Of a DNA stretch of 64,000 nucleotides, positions 53,427 through 60,922 are shown one piece after another. Position 1 is the first letter of the stretch; each line of letters starts with the position of its first letter. A model generated the notes under the pieces. That model was not told the origin of the DNA. It saw nothing but the letters and a program-made list of their open reading frames with translations, and did no database searches. Origin of the DNA: Planobispora longispora (GTDB lineage Bacteria; Actinomycetota; Actinomycetes; Streptosporangiales; Streptosporangiaceae); contig NZ_BOOH01000023.1 of the NCBI RefSeq assembly GCF_016863135.1, positions 301,664 to 365,663 of the forward strand, written 5' to 3'. A program made the translations under genes and the position numbers.

Positions 53427-54334
53427 CGAGCTTCATGCTCAGCGACACGACCGCCTCGAAGATCTCCGCCCAGCTCACCCACCTGCGCCACCAGATGGGC
53501 AGCCCCGCGGTGGGCATGGTGCTGACGCTGGTGGTGGTCTGCGACGAGGGCGAGCAGTACGACGCGGTGCGCGCCGCGACCGAGGCCGCCCGGGAGCACC
53601 CCTCCCGGATCCTCGTCGTCATCGGCCGCGACCCGGCCGAGCCCAACCGGCTCGACGCCGAGCTGCGCGTCGGCGAGTCCACGCCCGGCGAGGTCATCCT
53701 GCTGCGCCTGTACGGCGAGCTGACCGAGCACGCCGACTCGGTGGTCAGCCCGCTGCTGCTCACCGACACGCCGGTGGTGGTCTGGTGGCCGCGGCACTCC
53801 CCGGACGTCCCGGCCAAGGACTCCGTCGGCGTGCTCGCCCAGCGCCGGATCGTCGACGCCCGCCCGGCGGCCGAGCCGGTGAAGGCGATCGCGGGCCGCG
53901 CCCGGAGCTACGTCCCCGGCGACACCGACCTGGCCTGGACCCGGCTGACCCCGTGGCGGAGCCTGCTGGCCGCCGCGTTCGACCAGCCGGTGGGCAAGGT
54001 CAAGAAGGGCGTCGTGGAGGCCGCGGCCGGCCACCCCAGCGCCCCGCTGCTGGCCGCCTGGCTCGGCGAGCGGCTGGGCGCCCCGGTGAAGGTCGCCGAC
54101 TCCCCCGGCCCCGGCCTGACCAGGGTGACGCTCTCCACGGCCGCCGGCGACGTCACGATCACCCGCTCGGACGCCCGGCTGGCCACGCTGTCCCGCCCGG
54201 GGCAGCCGGACCGCCAGGTCGCCCTGGCCCGGCGGCCGACCTCGGAGCTGATCGCCGAGGAGCTGCGCCGGCTGGACCCGGACGAGGTCTACGAGGCCGC
54301 GATCCGGCGGGTCGCCCGCAGCCACAAGGGATGA
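53423..54334 (+). CDS. opcA: glucose-6-phosphate dehydrogenase assembly protein OpcA
   Basis: 303 residues of the actinobacterial/cyanobacterial OpcA family, needed for activity or assembly of Zwf. Family text includes LLTDTPVVVWWPRHSPDVPAKD, DLAWTRLTPWRSLLAAAFDQ and LRRLDPDEVYEAAIRR. ATG 53423 has GGAGG 8-9 bases upstream. The start region is duplicated just upstream of it. Confidence 0.95.
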   Translation: MTSFMLSDTTASKISAQLTHLRHQMGSPAVGMVLTLVVVCDEGEQYDAVRAATEAAREHPSRILVVIGRDPAEPNRLDAELRVGESTPGEVILLRLYGELTEHADSVVSPLLLTDTPVVVWWPRHSPDVPAKDSVGVLAQRRIVDARPAAEPVKAIAGRARSYVPGDTDLAWTRLTPWRSLLAAAFDQPVGKVKKGVVEAAAGHPSAPLLAAWLGERLGAPVKVADSPGPGLTRVTLSTAAGDVTITRSDARLATLSRPGQPDRQVALARRPTSELIAEELRRLDPDEVYEAAIRRVARSHKG

Positions 54335-54396
54335 CCCGGGGAGCGTCTCGCGGGCCGGCCCCCGGGACGCTCCCTCCCCCGAACCCCACGATGTGA
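54331..54396 (+). other. 21-codon mini-ORF after opcA
   Basis: ATG 54331 overlaps the opcA stop and the frame runs to TGA 54394-54396, 13 bases before the pgl start. The ORF covers a hairpin, GGGAGCGTC (54339-54347) with GACGCTCCC (54366-54374). It may be a chance ORF. Confidence 0.25.
54339..54374 (+). terminator. hairpin between opcA and pgl
   Basis: A 9-base perfect stem, GGGAGCGTC (54339-54347) and GACGCTCCC (54366-54374), with an 18-base GC-rich loop. It could attenuate transcription or stabilise the 3' end of the upstream mRNA; pgl continues on the same strand 35 bases further. Confidence 0.45.
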
Positions 54397-54409
54397 GAAA
54401 GAGCGTGCT

Positions 54410-55183
54410 GTGAGTGTTCCCAACGTCGTCGTCCACCGCGACGCCGACATGCTCGCCAAGGCCGTCGCCGCCCGGGTGATCACCCGGCTCGTCGACGCCC
54501 AGTCGGCCAAGGGATCGGCCTCGCTGGTCCTGACCGGCGGGACCGTGGGCATCGCCACGCTGGCCGAGATCGCCGCCAGCCCGGCCCGCGACGCCGTCGA
54601 CTGGCGCAACCTGGACATCTGGTGGGGTGACGAGCGTTTCCTGCCCTCGGGTGACGCCGAGCGCAACGAGACCGGCGCCCGCAAGGCCCTGCTCGACCAC
54701 GTCGACGTCGATCCCGCGCGCGTGCACGTGATGCGCGGCCCCGACGCGGGGATGACGGCCGAGGAGTCCGCCGACGCCTACGCCGAGGAGCTGCGCCGCG
54801 CGGCCCGCCCCGAGGATCACGGCCCGGCGCCCTCCTTCGACGTGCTGCTGCTGGGCATGGGCCCGGACGCCCACGTCGCGTCGCTGTTCCCGGAGATGCC
54901 TGCGCTGTACGACACCCGCCCGGTGGTGGCGGTGCACGGCTCCCCCAAGCCGCCGCCCACCCGGATCTCGCTGACGCTCCCGGTGATCCAGGCCGCGCGT
55001 GAGGTGTGGGTGGTCGCGGCGGGCGCGGACAAGGCGGGCGCCGTACGGCTGGCGCTGTCGGACTCCGGCCCGGTGCAGGTACCGGCGGCGGGCGCCCGCG
55101 GCCGCCAGCGCACCCTGTTCCTGCTGGACCGCGGTTCCGCCGCCAAGATCCCCGCCTCCCTCGGCCGGATCTCCTCCCCCTGA
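54410..55183 (+). CDS. pgl: 6-phosphogluconolactonase
   Basis: 257 residues; hydrolyses the lactone made by Zwf. LVLTGGTVGIATLAEIA, WWGDERFLPSGDAERNETGARKALLDHVD and LLLGMGPDAHVASLFPEMP are diagnostic of the SOL/DevB family. Start GTG 54410 with AGAAAGAG upstream. Last gene of the cluster and followed by a hairpin. Confidence 0.95.
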   Translation: MSVPNVVVHRDADMLAKAVAARVITRLVDAQSAKGSASLVLTGGTVGIATLAEIAASPARDAVDWRNLDIWWGDERFLPSGDAERNETGARKALLDHVDVDPARVHVMRGPDAGMTAEESADAYAEELRRAARPEDHGPAPSFDVLLLGMGPDAHVASLFPEMPALYDTRPVVAVHGSPKPPPTRISLTLPVIQAAREVWVVAAGADKAGAVRLALSDSGPVQVPAAGARGRQRTLFLLDRGSAAKIPASLGRISSP

Positions 55184-55192
55184 CCTGGACGG

Positions 55193-55212
55193 CCGGCCCC
55201 GCTCGGGGCTGG
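55193..55212 (+). terminator. hairpin terminator of the pentose-phosphate operon
   Basis: CCGGCCCC (55193-55200), loop GCTC, GGGGCTGG (55205-55212): an 8-base stem with one G-T pair, starting 10 bases after the pgl stop. Confidence 0.5.
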
Positions 55213-55838
55213 TCGCCCATGTCGTTCCACACCTGCTGGACCGTGCCGAAGGCGCGGACGGAACCGGCGTCCGCCGATGAGCGGCCGTGCCGGGCCGCCA
55301 TCGCGGCGGCCCGGCCCTGGTACATGGTCAGGATCAAGCATCGGCGCCCCACCTGGCGGAATGGATCCCGGCGGCAGGCGACGACAGCGGCCGGAGCAAT
55401 CTGGAGCAGGAATAAAAAATCCCTTCCGGCAAGCCGTCCCGGGAAAAATCGATGAGAATACTCGCCGCGACATCGGGACCGAAACAGCGGCGAGTGACCG
55501 TACCGGGCTTCACGGAAAATCGGTCGTACCACATTCCGGAATTCGCCGAGTCCCCATGGCACAACAGGACAGAAACGACCAGGCGCCCGCCTGAAGTGGG
55601 AAGACAATCACGCCGTGCCCGCCCGTCCACACTGCGCACCGGGCCGGAAAACCACAGCGCAAAGGTGGGGGCCGCGAATTCGATTAGCCGCCCATCCGCA
55701 TTGGATCGATGCATCGACGGCCCGATCCCGCCATAAATGATCACTGTCGGTGATCTTTGTTGAGGGTCCTTGTAGAGCAATCCGTGATCACTTACTTTCC
55801 AGGTGATCACCTCGCTCACCCCCCCCGAGGAGCCGCAC
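55213..55838. other. long intergenic region, no credible gene
   Basis: About 625 bases between the pgl hairpin and the PLA2-type gene. Short open frames on both strands lack family resemblance, good starts or biased codon usage. From about 55380 the DNA is clearly more AT-rich than its surroundings. The end, 55738-55810, carries several GTGATCAC-type palindromes. It may hold the promoter and border of an acquired segment. Confidence 0.45.
55738..55810. promoter_or_regulatory. GTGATCAC palindromes upstream of the YD-repeat/PLA2 gene
   Basis: GTGATCAC occurs at 55784-55791 and 55803-55810 (19 bases apart), TGATCAC at 55738-55744, and GTGATC at 55750-55755. The last copy ends 28 bases before the GTG start, a place fit for an operator. 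Confidence 0.4.
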
Positions 55839-57485
55839 GTGCGCCGATTAGCGATCACCACTGCCGTCGCAGTGGCCCTGCTCCCCCTGTTATCCCCGGC
55901 GACATCCGCCTCAGCGTCCGCCTCCACCGCCGAGGAGCCGGACCCGGTCCCGGTCCAGCAGGTCGGTCCCGGTCAGTACTTCTCCGACACCAACACCTTC
56001 AAGATCAGCGAAACCGACGTGTCGGCCGGTCTGATCGGCCGCAAGCACGGTGTGATCGTCGTGGACGGCGGCCTGGCCCGTCCGCAGTCGGCCCCCGGCT
56101 CCCGTCCCGACCTCTCGGTCTTCGGGCCGGGCTGGCAGGCGGAGTTCCTCGGCGGGGCGATCAGCCGGAAGCTGGAGGTCCAGAGCGGCGCCATCCTCGT
56201 CACCGACCTCGCCGAGGGGGAGACCGTCCGCTACGGGCTGCGCAGCAGCGTCTCGTTCCCCGGCGGCGGCGGTGTCCAGCGGTACGAGGCCCCCGACGGG
56301 TCCAAGGTCACCGAGACGACCCGCTGGGATTCGGCGGCCGGGGCGATGCGCACCTCGATCTCCGAGACGATCGCGATGAACCTCGGCGACCAGCAGCCGG
56401 AGGAGGGCGACGACACCTTCACCGACGCCGGCGGCGCTCCGCTCAGTTCGGCGGCCCTCAACCTCACCTACAGCTGGAACCGGCTGGACGGCCTGCAGAG
56501 CGCCGACGCCTGGAGGGTGACGGGCCTCGGCAACACCGCCTACGGCGCCTCATCGGTGGGTTACGACTCCCAGGGACGGGTCAGCACCATCAGGGAACCG
56601 GCCTCCGGTGAGACCCCCGAAGCACTGCTGACGGTCCACTACGCCACGGCGACCACCGCCACCGCCACCTCGTTCGGCGACTACGCGGGCCGGCTCAAGG
56701 AGATCACGCTCACTTCCGGCCCCACGGCCCCGCAGACCGTGGCCCGCTACGGGTACGACCCGTCCGGCCTGCTGCGCACCATGACCAACCCCAGCACGGA
56801 CGCCTCCCCCCAGGCGACCTACGCCTACGACGCGATCGGGCGCCTGACGTCGATCAACTCGCGGAACCAGGGCGGCTGGGAGCTGTCCTTCGCGACGGGC
56901 ACCGCGGCTCCCACCGTGACCTCGACCGATCCCGGGCGGCCGGTCCCCGGCAGTCCCCTTCCGGACCCCGCCCCCGACGCCACCGGACCGGCTCCGGGCG
57001 ATTTCCTCCCGGGCGACATCTCCGGCCCGCAGGCCAACCCCCGGGCCTGCTACTACGCCGCGACCTGGCTGTGGTACACCAGGGCCGAATGCTACGCGGC
57101 CTGGGTGGCGCACTACGGCTGGAGGAAACCGGCCTGGAAGCGGCTCCCCACCGGCTACTGGGTCGTGGGCATCAAATACGACCACTGCACGTGGGCTCTG
57201 GACCGGCCGTCGGGCTTCGACTTCCGCTCGGCCTGCGACATGCACGACTACGGTTACGGGCTGATCGGCAACGTCTACAGGCACTACATCCGCTGGCTCG
57301 ACATCGGCCGCAAGCTCGATGTGGACGGCCTGTTCTACGTCACGCTGCGCGATTACACCTGCTCCGCGTACTCCGGATCGGCCAGGAGGTCCCTCTGCAG
57401 GAGCTACGCGTACACCTACTGGAAAGCGGTCAAGGCGCGGGGCAATCCCAAGAACGGTGCGGACAAGACCCCGATCGACACCTGA
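55839..57485 (+). CDS. secreted YD-repeat protein with C-terminal prokaryotic phospholipase A2 domain
   Basis: 548 residues. Signal peptide MRRLAITTAVAVALLPLLSP with cleavage near ASASA. Residues about 35-230 resemble the N-terminal core of actinobacterial RHS proteins (FGPGWQAEFLGG); 255-370 hold YD-type repeats (VGYDSQGRVSTI, YGYDPSGLLRTMTN, YAYDAIGRLTSIN). After a Pro-rich linker comes a PLA2 domain (about 405-540): KYDHCTWALDR, then ACDMHDYGYG with His469-Asp470. The Asp-x-Cys, Cys and His-Asp spacing equals, as I recall, that of the Streptomyces violaceoruber enzyme (Asp43, Cys45, Cys61, His64, Asp65). It probably cleaves phospholipids outside the cell. Start GTG 55839 has GAGGAG 7 bases upstream. 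Codons 4 and 18 are TTA. No immunity-like gene follows. Confidence 0.8.
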   Translation: MRRLAITTAVAVALLPLLSPATSASASASTAEEPDPVPVQQVGPGQYFSDTNTFKISETDVSAGLIGRKHGVIVVDGGLARPQSAPGSRPDLSVFGPGWQAEFLGGAISRKLEVQSGAILVTDLAEGETVRYGLRSSVSFPGGGGVQRYEAPDGSKVTETTRWDSAAGAMRTSISETIAMNLGDQQPEEGDDTFTDAGGAPLSSAALNLTYSWNRLDGLQSADAWRVTGLGNTAYGASSVGYDSQGRVSTIREPASGETPEALLTVHYATATTATATSFGDYAGRLKEITLTSGPTAPQTVARYGYDPSGLLRTMTNPSTDASPQATYAYDAIGRLTSINSRNQGGWELSFATGTAAPTVTSTDPGRPVPGSPLPDPAPDATGPAPGDFLPGDISGPQANPRACYYAATWLWYTRAECYAAWVAHYGWRKPAWKRLPTGYWVVGIKYDHCTWALDRPSGFDFRSACDMHDYGYGLIGNVYRHYIRWLDIGRKLDVDGLFYVTLRDYTCSAYSGSARRSLCRSYAYTYWKAVKARGNPKNGADKTPIDT

Positions 57486-57504
57486 CCCCGCTGAACCACG
57501 CCTG

Positions 57505-57550
57505 AGCGTGACGGCCGGACGGCGGGCAGGCCCGCCGTCCGGCCCACGCT
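57505..57550 (+). terminator. strong hairpin terminator after the PLA2 gene
   Basis: GGCCGGACGGCGGG (57513-57526), loop CAGG, then CCCGCCGTCCGGCC (57531-57544), a perfect 14-base stem, extended by AGCGTG (57505-57510) with CACGCT (57545-57550). It begins 20 bases after the stop and precedes the protease gene. Confidence 0.85.
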
Positions 57551-57601
57551 GCTCGCGCGCCGGCGCGCACATGGATCTCTTCGCTTTTAGGCGGACGTGC
57601 A

Positions 57602-59644
57602 ATGAAGAAATTGATCATCTCCTGCGTCGTCGTGACGCTGGCGGTCACAGGAATCACACCAATCGCAAGCGCGCCGGTCAACGCCGCGTCGGCAAGCACG
57701 AATGAGCGGACCCTCCCGGCGCCACCGCAGGTGGATCCGGAGTTACGGAAGCGGGTCGCCGGCGGTGGCAAGGTCAGGGTGAACGTGGTCACCGAGACCC
57801 GGAAGGACATGCCGGACGCGGCGAGCTCCGGTCAGGTGCTGCAGAGGTTGTCCCGGCTGCCGGTGGTCACCTTGCGCGTCGACGAGGCGGCGCTGGAGCG
57901 GCTGGCCGGCCTGCCCGGGGTGGTGAGCGTGACGGAGGACCGGCCGGTGCCGCCGGTGCTGACCGAGAGCGTCTCCCTGATCGGCGGGGATCGGCTCCGG
58001 GAGGCGGGCATGACCGGCGTGGGGAGCGTGGTGGCCGTGCTGGACACCGGCGTCGCCGTCAACCACCCCTTCCTCCGGGGCCGGGTGGTCGCCGAGGCGT
58101 GCTTCTCACCCTCCGACCCCGACTACTTCGCCTCCAGCCTCTGCCCCAACGGCGCCGACCAGCAGGAGGGACCGGGGTCGGCGAACGCGGAGAGCGGGCC
58201 GTGCGCGGACGCGGCCCTCGACTGCGACCACGGGACGCACGTGGCCGGGATCGTGGCCGGCAACGGCCAGGATCTGGCCGGAGCCCCGGCGGCCGGTGTC
58301 GCCCCCGCGGCCGAGATCGCCGCGATCCAGGTGTTCAGCAAGTTCGAGTCGGAGGACTTCTGCGGACCCGGAGTCGCGTCGTGCGTGCTGAGCTTCACCA
58401 GTGCCCAGCTGGCGGGACTGGACAAGGTCCTGCAGCTCAAGGAGGCCGGGACACCGGTGGTGGCGGCCAACCTGAGCCTGGGCGGGGGCCGGTACACCGC
58501 GCCGTGCGACGGGGACCCGCGCAAGCAGGCCATCGACGATCTTCTGGCGGCCGGGGTGGCCACGGTGGTGGCGGCCGGGAACGACGGGTTCGGCGACGCG
58601 GTGAACGCGCCCGCCTGCGTGTCCTCGGCGGTCACGGTGGGCAGCACCACCGGCCAGGACGAGGTGTCCGGCTTCAGCAATCGCGGCCCGCTGCTGGACG
58701 TGTTCGCCCCCGGGACGGCGATCGTCTCCTCGGTGCCCGGCGGCGGATGGGCGCCGCTGAGCGGCACCTCGATGGCCGCTCCGCATGTGGCCGGGGCCTT
58801 CGCCGTACTTCGCCAGGCCTTCCCCGGTAAAACCGTCGCGGAGCTGGAGACGGCGATGAAGACCACCGGTAAGGCCATCGCCTATACGGGTGCCACCACT
58901 CCGCGGCTCCAGCTCGACGACGCGGCCCTGGGCGCGGGACCCGGGCCGGAGCCGACGCCCCCTGCCACCTTCGGCAACTGGACCTCCTACGACATCCCCG
59001 ATCCGGGCACCGCGGAGTCATCGGTCCAGGTGGACGGCGTCCCCGGCAACGCGTCGGCCACCCTCAGGGTCTACGTCGACGTGCATCACGCCTGGCGGGG
59101 TGACCTGAAGATCGACCTGATCGCTCCGGGCGGCAGGGCCTACCCGCTGAGGGTGGTGAACGCCCAGGACGGCGGAGACGTCATCCACGAGACCTACCAG
59201 GTGAACGCCAGCTCCTCAGTGGCGGCGGGAGTCTGGAAACTCCGTGTCCAGGACGTCAAGGGAGGCAACAAGGGGTACATCTTCGGGTGGTCGTTGATGT
59301 TCTCCCAGTTCGACAACCGGACCTCCTACGACATCCCCGACCGGGGCACCGTGGAGTCGCCCACCGTGGTGGACGGGATCTCCGGTAACGCGCCGGCCGT
59401 CGTAATGGTCTACGTCGACATCCATCACACCTGGCGGGGCGATCTGAAGATCGACCTGATCGGGCCGGACGGCAAGGTCTACCCGCTGCGGGTGCCGGCG
59501 CCCAAGGACGGCGAAGACATCATCCACGAGACCTACCGGGTGAGCACGAGTGCTTCACCGGCGAACGGGACGTGGAGGCTCCGCGTCGAGGACGTCGCGG
59601 CGGGCGACACAGGTGCCATCTACGGGTGGATGCTGGCGCTCTAG
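57602..59644 (+). CDS. secreted subtilisin-like serine protease with two P domains
   Basis: 680 residues. Signal peptide about 1-29; an I9-type propeptide about 50-120 (VRVNVVTETRKD to VVSVTEDRPVPPV). Peptidase S8 domain about 125-445 with Asp148 (AVLDTGV), His213 (DHGTHVAGI), the oxyanion Asn327 (AAGNDGF) and Ser390 (SGTSMAAPH); extra cysteine pairs suggest disulfides. Two C-terminal P (proprotein-convertase) domains follow, about 455-565 and 568-680, sharing long identical stretches (TSYDIPD, HHxWRGDLKIDLI, IHETY) and repeating every 339 bases. Start ATG 57602; codon 48 is TTA. It lies 117 bases after the YD-repeat/PLA2 gene behind a terminator, so it has its own promoter. It could act on the neighbour product (inference). 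Confidence 0.93.
   Translation: MKKLIISCVVVTLAVTGITPIASAPVNAASASTNERTLPAPPQVDPELRKRVAGGGKVRVNVVTETRKDMPDAASSGQVLQRLSRLPVVTLRVDEAALERLAGLPGVVSVTEDRPVPPVLTESVSLIGGDRLREAGMTGVGSVVAVLDTGVAVNHPFLRGRVVAEACFSPSDPDYFASSLCPNGADQQEGPGSANAESGPCADAALDCDHGTHVAGIVAGNGQDLAGAPAAGVAPAAEIAAIQVFSKFESEDFCGPGVASCVLSFTSAQLAGLDKVLQLKEAGTPVVAANLSLGGGRYTAPCDGDPRKQAIDDLLAAGVATVVAAGNDGFGDAVNAPACVSSAVTVGSTTGQDEVSGFSNRGPLLDVFAPGTAIVSSVPGGGWAPLSGTSMAAPHVAGAFAVLRQAFPGKTVAELETAMKTTGKAIAYTGATTPRLQLDDAALGAGPGPEPTPPATFGNWTSYDIPDPGTAESSVQVDGVPGNASATLRVYVDVHHAWRGDLKIDLIAPGGRAYPLRVVNAQDGGDVIHETYQVNASSSVAAGVWKLRVQDVKGGNKGYIFGWSLMFSQFDNRTSYDIPDRGTVESPTVVDGISGNAPAVVMVYVDIHHTWRGDLKIDLIGPDGKVYPLRVPAPKDGEDIIHETYRVSTSASPANGTWRLRVEDVAAGDTGAIYGWMLAL
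58982..59640 (+). repeat. 339-bp imperfect direct repeat encoding the two P domains
   Basis: The DNA for the first P domain (starting ACCTCCTACGAC at 58982) recurs at 59321, a 339-base (113-codon) period, with long identical blocks. It reflects in-gene domain duplication. Confidence 0.8.
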
Positions 59645-59656
59645 GCGTCAGCGGTC

Positions 59657-59758
59657 ATGAGCAAGGAGACCGCGGAGTGGGTCGTCGAGTTCCAGAGCGG
59701 GCTGGCGCAGCTCAACCTCCCGGCCGGCGGGCCGCAGCAGCAGCCGCCGCTCCCGTGA
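59657..59758 (+). pseudogene. 33-codon ORF, possible gene remnant
   Basis: ATG 59657 reads MSKETAEWVVEFQSGLAQLN then ends in a Gln/Pro-rich tail and TGA 59756-59758. It is in the same frame as the protease, 12 bases after its stop, with no ribosome-binding site. The composition looks like coding sequence, possibly the C-terminal piece of a lost gene. Family not recognised. Confidence 0.3.
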
Positions 59759-59772
59759 GGGCGCGGGGCGGG

Positions 59773-60345
59773 TCAGCCGCCGGTCAGGGCGGCGGTGACG
59801 GCCTCGGTCAGGCGGTGCTCGGCGTCGCGGGCGCTCATTCCGCGGTCGACCGTGAGCTGCTCCCAGACGGGGACGGAGGTCATCGCCCAGGCGAGGTCGG
59901 CGGCGGTCTCCGGATCCAGGCCGGGGCGGAGCAGGCCGGCGGCGCCGAGCCTGCGGGTGGCCGTCAGGAAGCCCTCGCGGAGTTCGCCCATGCGGTCGTC
60001 CCAGGCGGCGGCGGTGTCGAGGTCATCGCGGCGGGAGGCCAGCAGCGCCGAGGCGACGGGACGGATCCTGTCCGCGTAGCGGAGCCAGGCGAGCAGGAAG
60101 GCGCGCAGCGCCTCGGCGGGGTCGGGCGCGGCCAGGGCCCGCTCACAGCGCGGGCGGATGCCGTCGGCCTCGTCCATGTTCCGCACGAGGGCCATGAACA
60201 GGCTCGCCCTTGAGGTGAAGTGGAGGTAGACCGCCTGGCGGGAAACTCCGGTCTCGCGGGCCACGTCGGCCATCGTGAACCCGGTGCCGCGGTCGATGAT
60301 CAGCCGTTCGGCGGCCCCGAGGATGCGCAGTCGCGTACTTGACAC
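59773..60345 (-). CDS. TetR family transcriptional regulator
   Basis: 190 residues. Helix-turn-helix at about 6-50 (RILGAAERLIIDRGTGFTMADVARETGVSRQAVYLHFTSRASLF in parts), then a helical C-terminal domain. GTG 60345 lies inside the first of two TTGACAC-type palindromes, and a promoter with TTGACG (60379-60374) and TATGCT (60357-60352) at a 16-base gap ends 6 bases before it, so the message should be leaderless and autorepressed. Divergent from the SnoaL-like gene, which it presumably represses. Confidence 0.88.
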   Translation of the reverse strand: MSSTRLRILGAAERLIIDRGTGFTMADVARETGVSRQAVYLHFTSRASLFMALVRNMDEADGIRPRCERALAAPDPAEALRAFLLAWLRYADRIRPVASALLASRRDDLDTAAAWDDRMGELREGFLTATRRLGAAGLLRPGLDPETAADLAWAMTSVPVWEQLTVDRGMSARDAEHRLTEAVTAALTGG

Positions 60346-60380
60346 GTGTCAAGCATAGCCCTAGCTTGACACGCGTCAAG
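60338..60380. promoter_or_regulatory. two operators overlapping divergent promoters
   Basis: CTTGACACGTGTCAAG (60338-60353, perfect) and CTTGACACGCGTCAAG (60365-60380, one central mismatch), 27 bases apart. Rightward promoter: TTGACA 60339-60344, 17-base spacer, TAGCTT 60362-60367. Leftward: TTGACG and TATGCT, 16-base spacer. Both -35 elements are inside the palindromes. Confidence 0.75.
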
Positions 60381-60405
60381 CACACGATCCGGCGGAGGAG
60401 AACCC

Positions 60406-60813
60406 ATGAGCAGCACCCACCCGGCGGCCGTCGCCGCGCTCGCCGCGATGGAGGCGGTCGGCGCCGGCGACCGGGCCGCCTGGCTCGCCTGTTACGCCCC
60501 CGACGCCGTGCTCCACGACCCGGTCGGCGGCTCGCCGCTGGACCCCGGGGGGAACGGGCTGAAAGGGAGGGAGGATCTCGAACGGTTCTGGGAGCTCACC
60601 GTCGCCCCCAACGACGTCCGGTTCGACGTCACGGCCGTGCATCCCGCGGGCGACGAGGCCGCGGTCACGGCCTCGGTGGCGATCCGGTTCCCCGGCGGCG
60701 CCCGGGCGGACTACGACGGCGTCTTCGTCTACCGGGTCGGCGGCGACGGGCGGATCGTCTCGGTGCGCGCGTACTGGGATCTGCGGCGGGTGCTGTCGGC
60801 GCTCGGGCTCTGA
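60406..60813 (+). CDS. SnoaL-like/ketosteroid-isomerase-like protein
   Basis: 135 residues of the SnoaL/NTF2-like fold: ALAAMEAVGAGDRAAWLACYAPDAVLHDPVGGSP, GREDLERFWELTVAPNDVRF and GVFVYRVGGDGRIVSVRAYWDL. The DPVG and fold match steroid delta-isomerase-like proteins, but no catalytic Tyr-Asp pair can be confirmed. Start ATG 60406 with GGAGGAG 6 bases upstream. Divergently paired with the TetR gene and controlled by the operators between. Confidence 0.8.
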   Translation: MSSTHPAAVAALAAMEAVGAGDRAAWLACYAPDAVLHDPVGGSPLDPGGNGLKGREDLERFWELTVAPNDVRFDVTAVHPAGDEAAVTASVAIRFPGGARADYDGVFVYRVGGDGRIVSVRAYWDLRRVLSALGL

Positions 60814-60875
60814 GCCGTACCGGCGTCCGCATTCAGGCTCTGAGCCGTACCGGCGTCCACATTCAGGCTCTGGGC
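60806..60875. repeat. 30-bp tandem repeat at the end of the SnoaL-like gene
   Basis: Units 60806-60835 and 60836-60865 start GGCTCTGAGCCGTACCGGCG and differ at one base, with a degraded third copy after. The first unit includes the stop codon of the SnoaL-like gene. GGCTC...GAGCC can form small hairpins, possibly acting as a terminator. Confidence 0.75.
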
Positions 60876-60922
60876 CGCGTCCGCCCGCGGGGCGCGTCCC
60901 GGTTCCGGGACGGGCCCGCCGC

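Noticed and set aside
55452..55736. 94-codon frame in the AT-richer gap before the PLA2-type gene
   Set aside because: No ribosome-binding site, no domain, odd composition; overlaps an equally plausible frame on the other strand.
59642..59758. Read-through of the protease TAG stop into the following frame
   Set aside because: The P domain ends normally at the TAG, and no recoding signal is seen; treated as a separate remnant.
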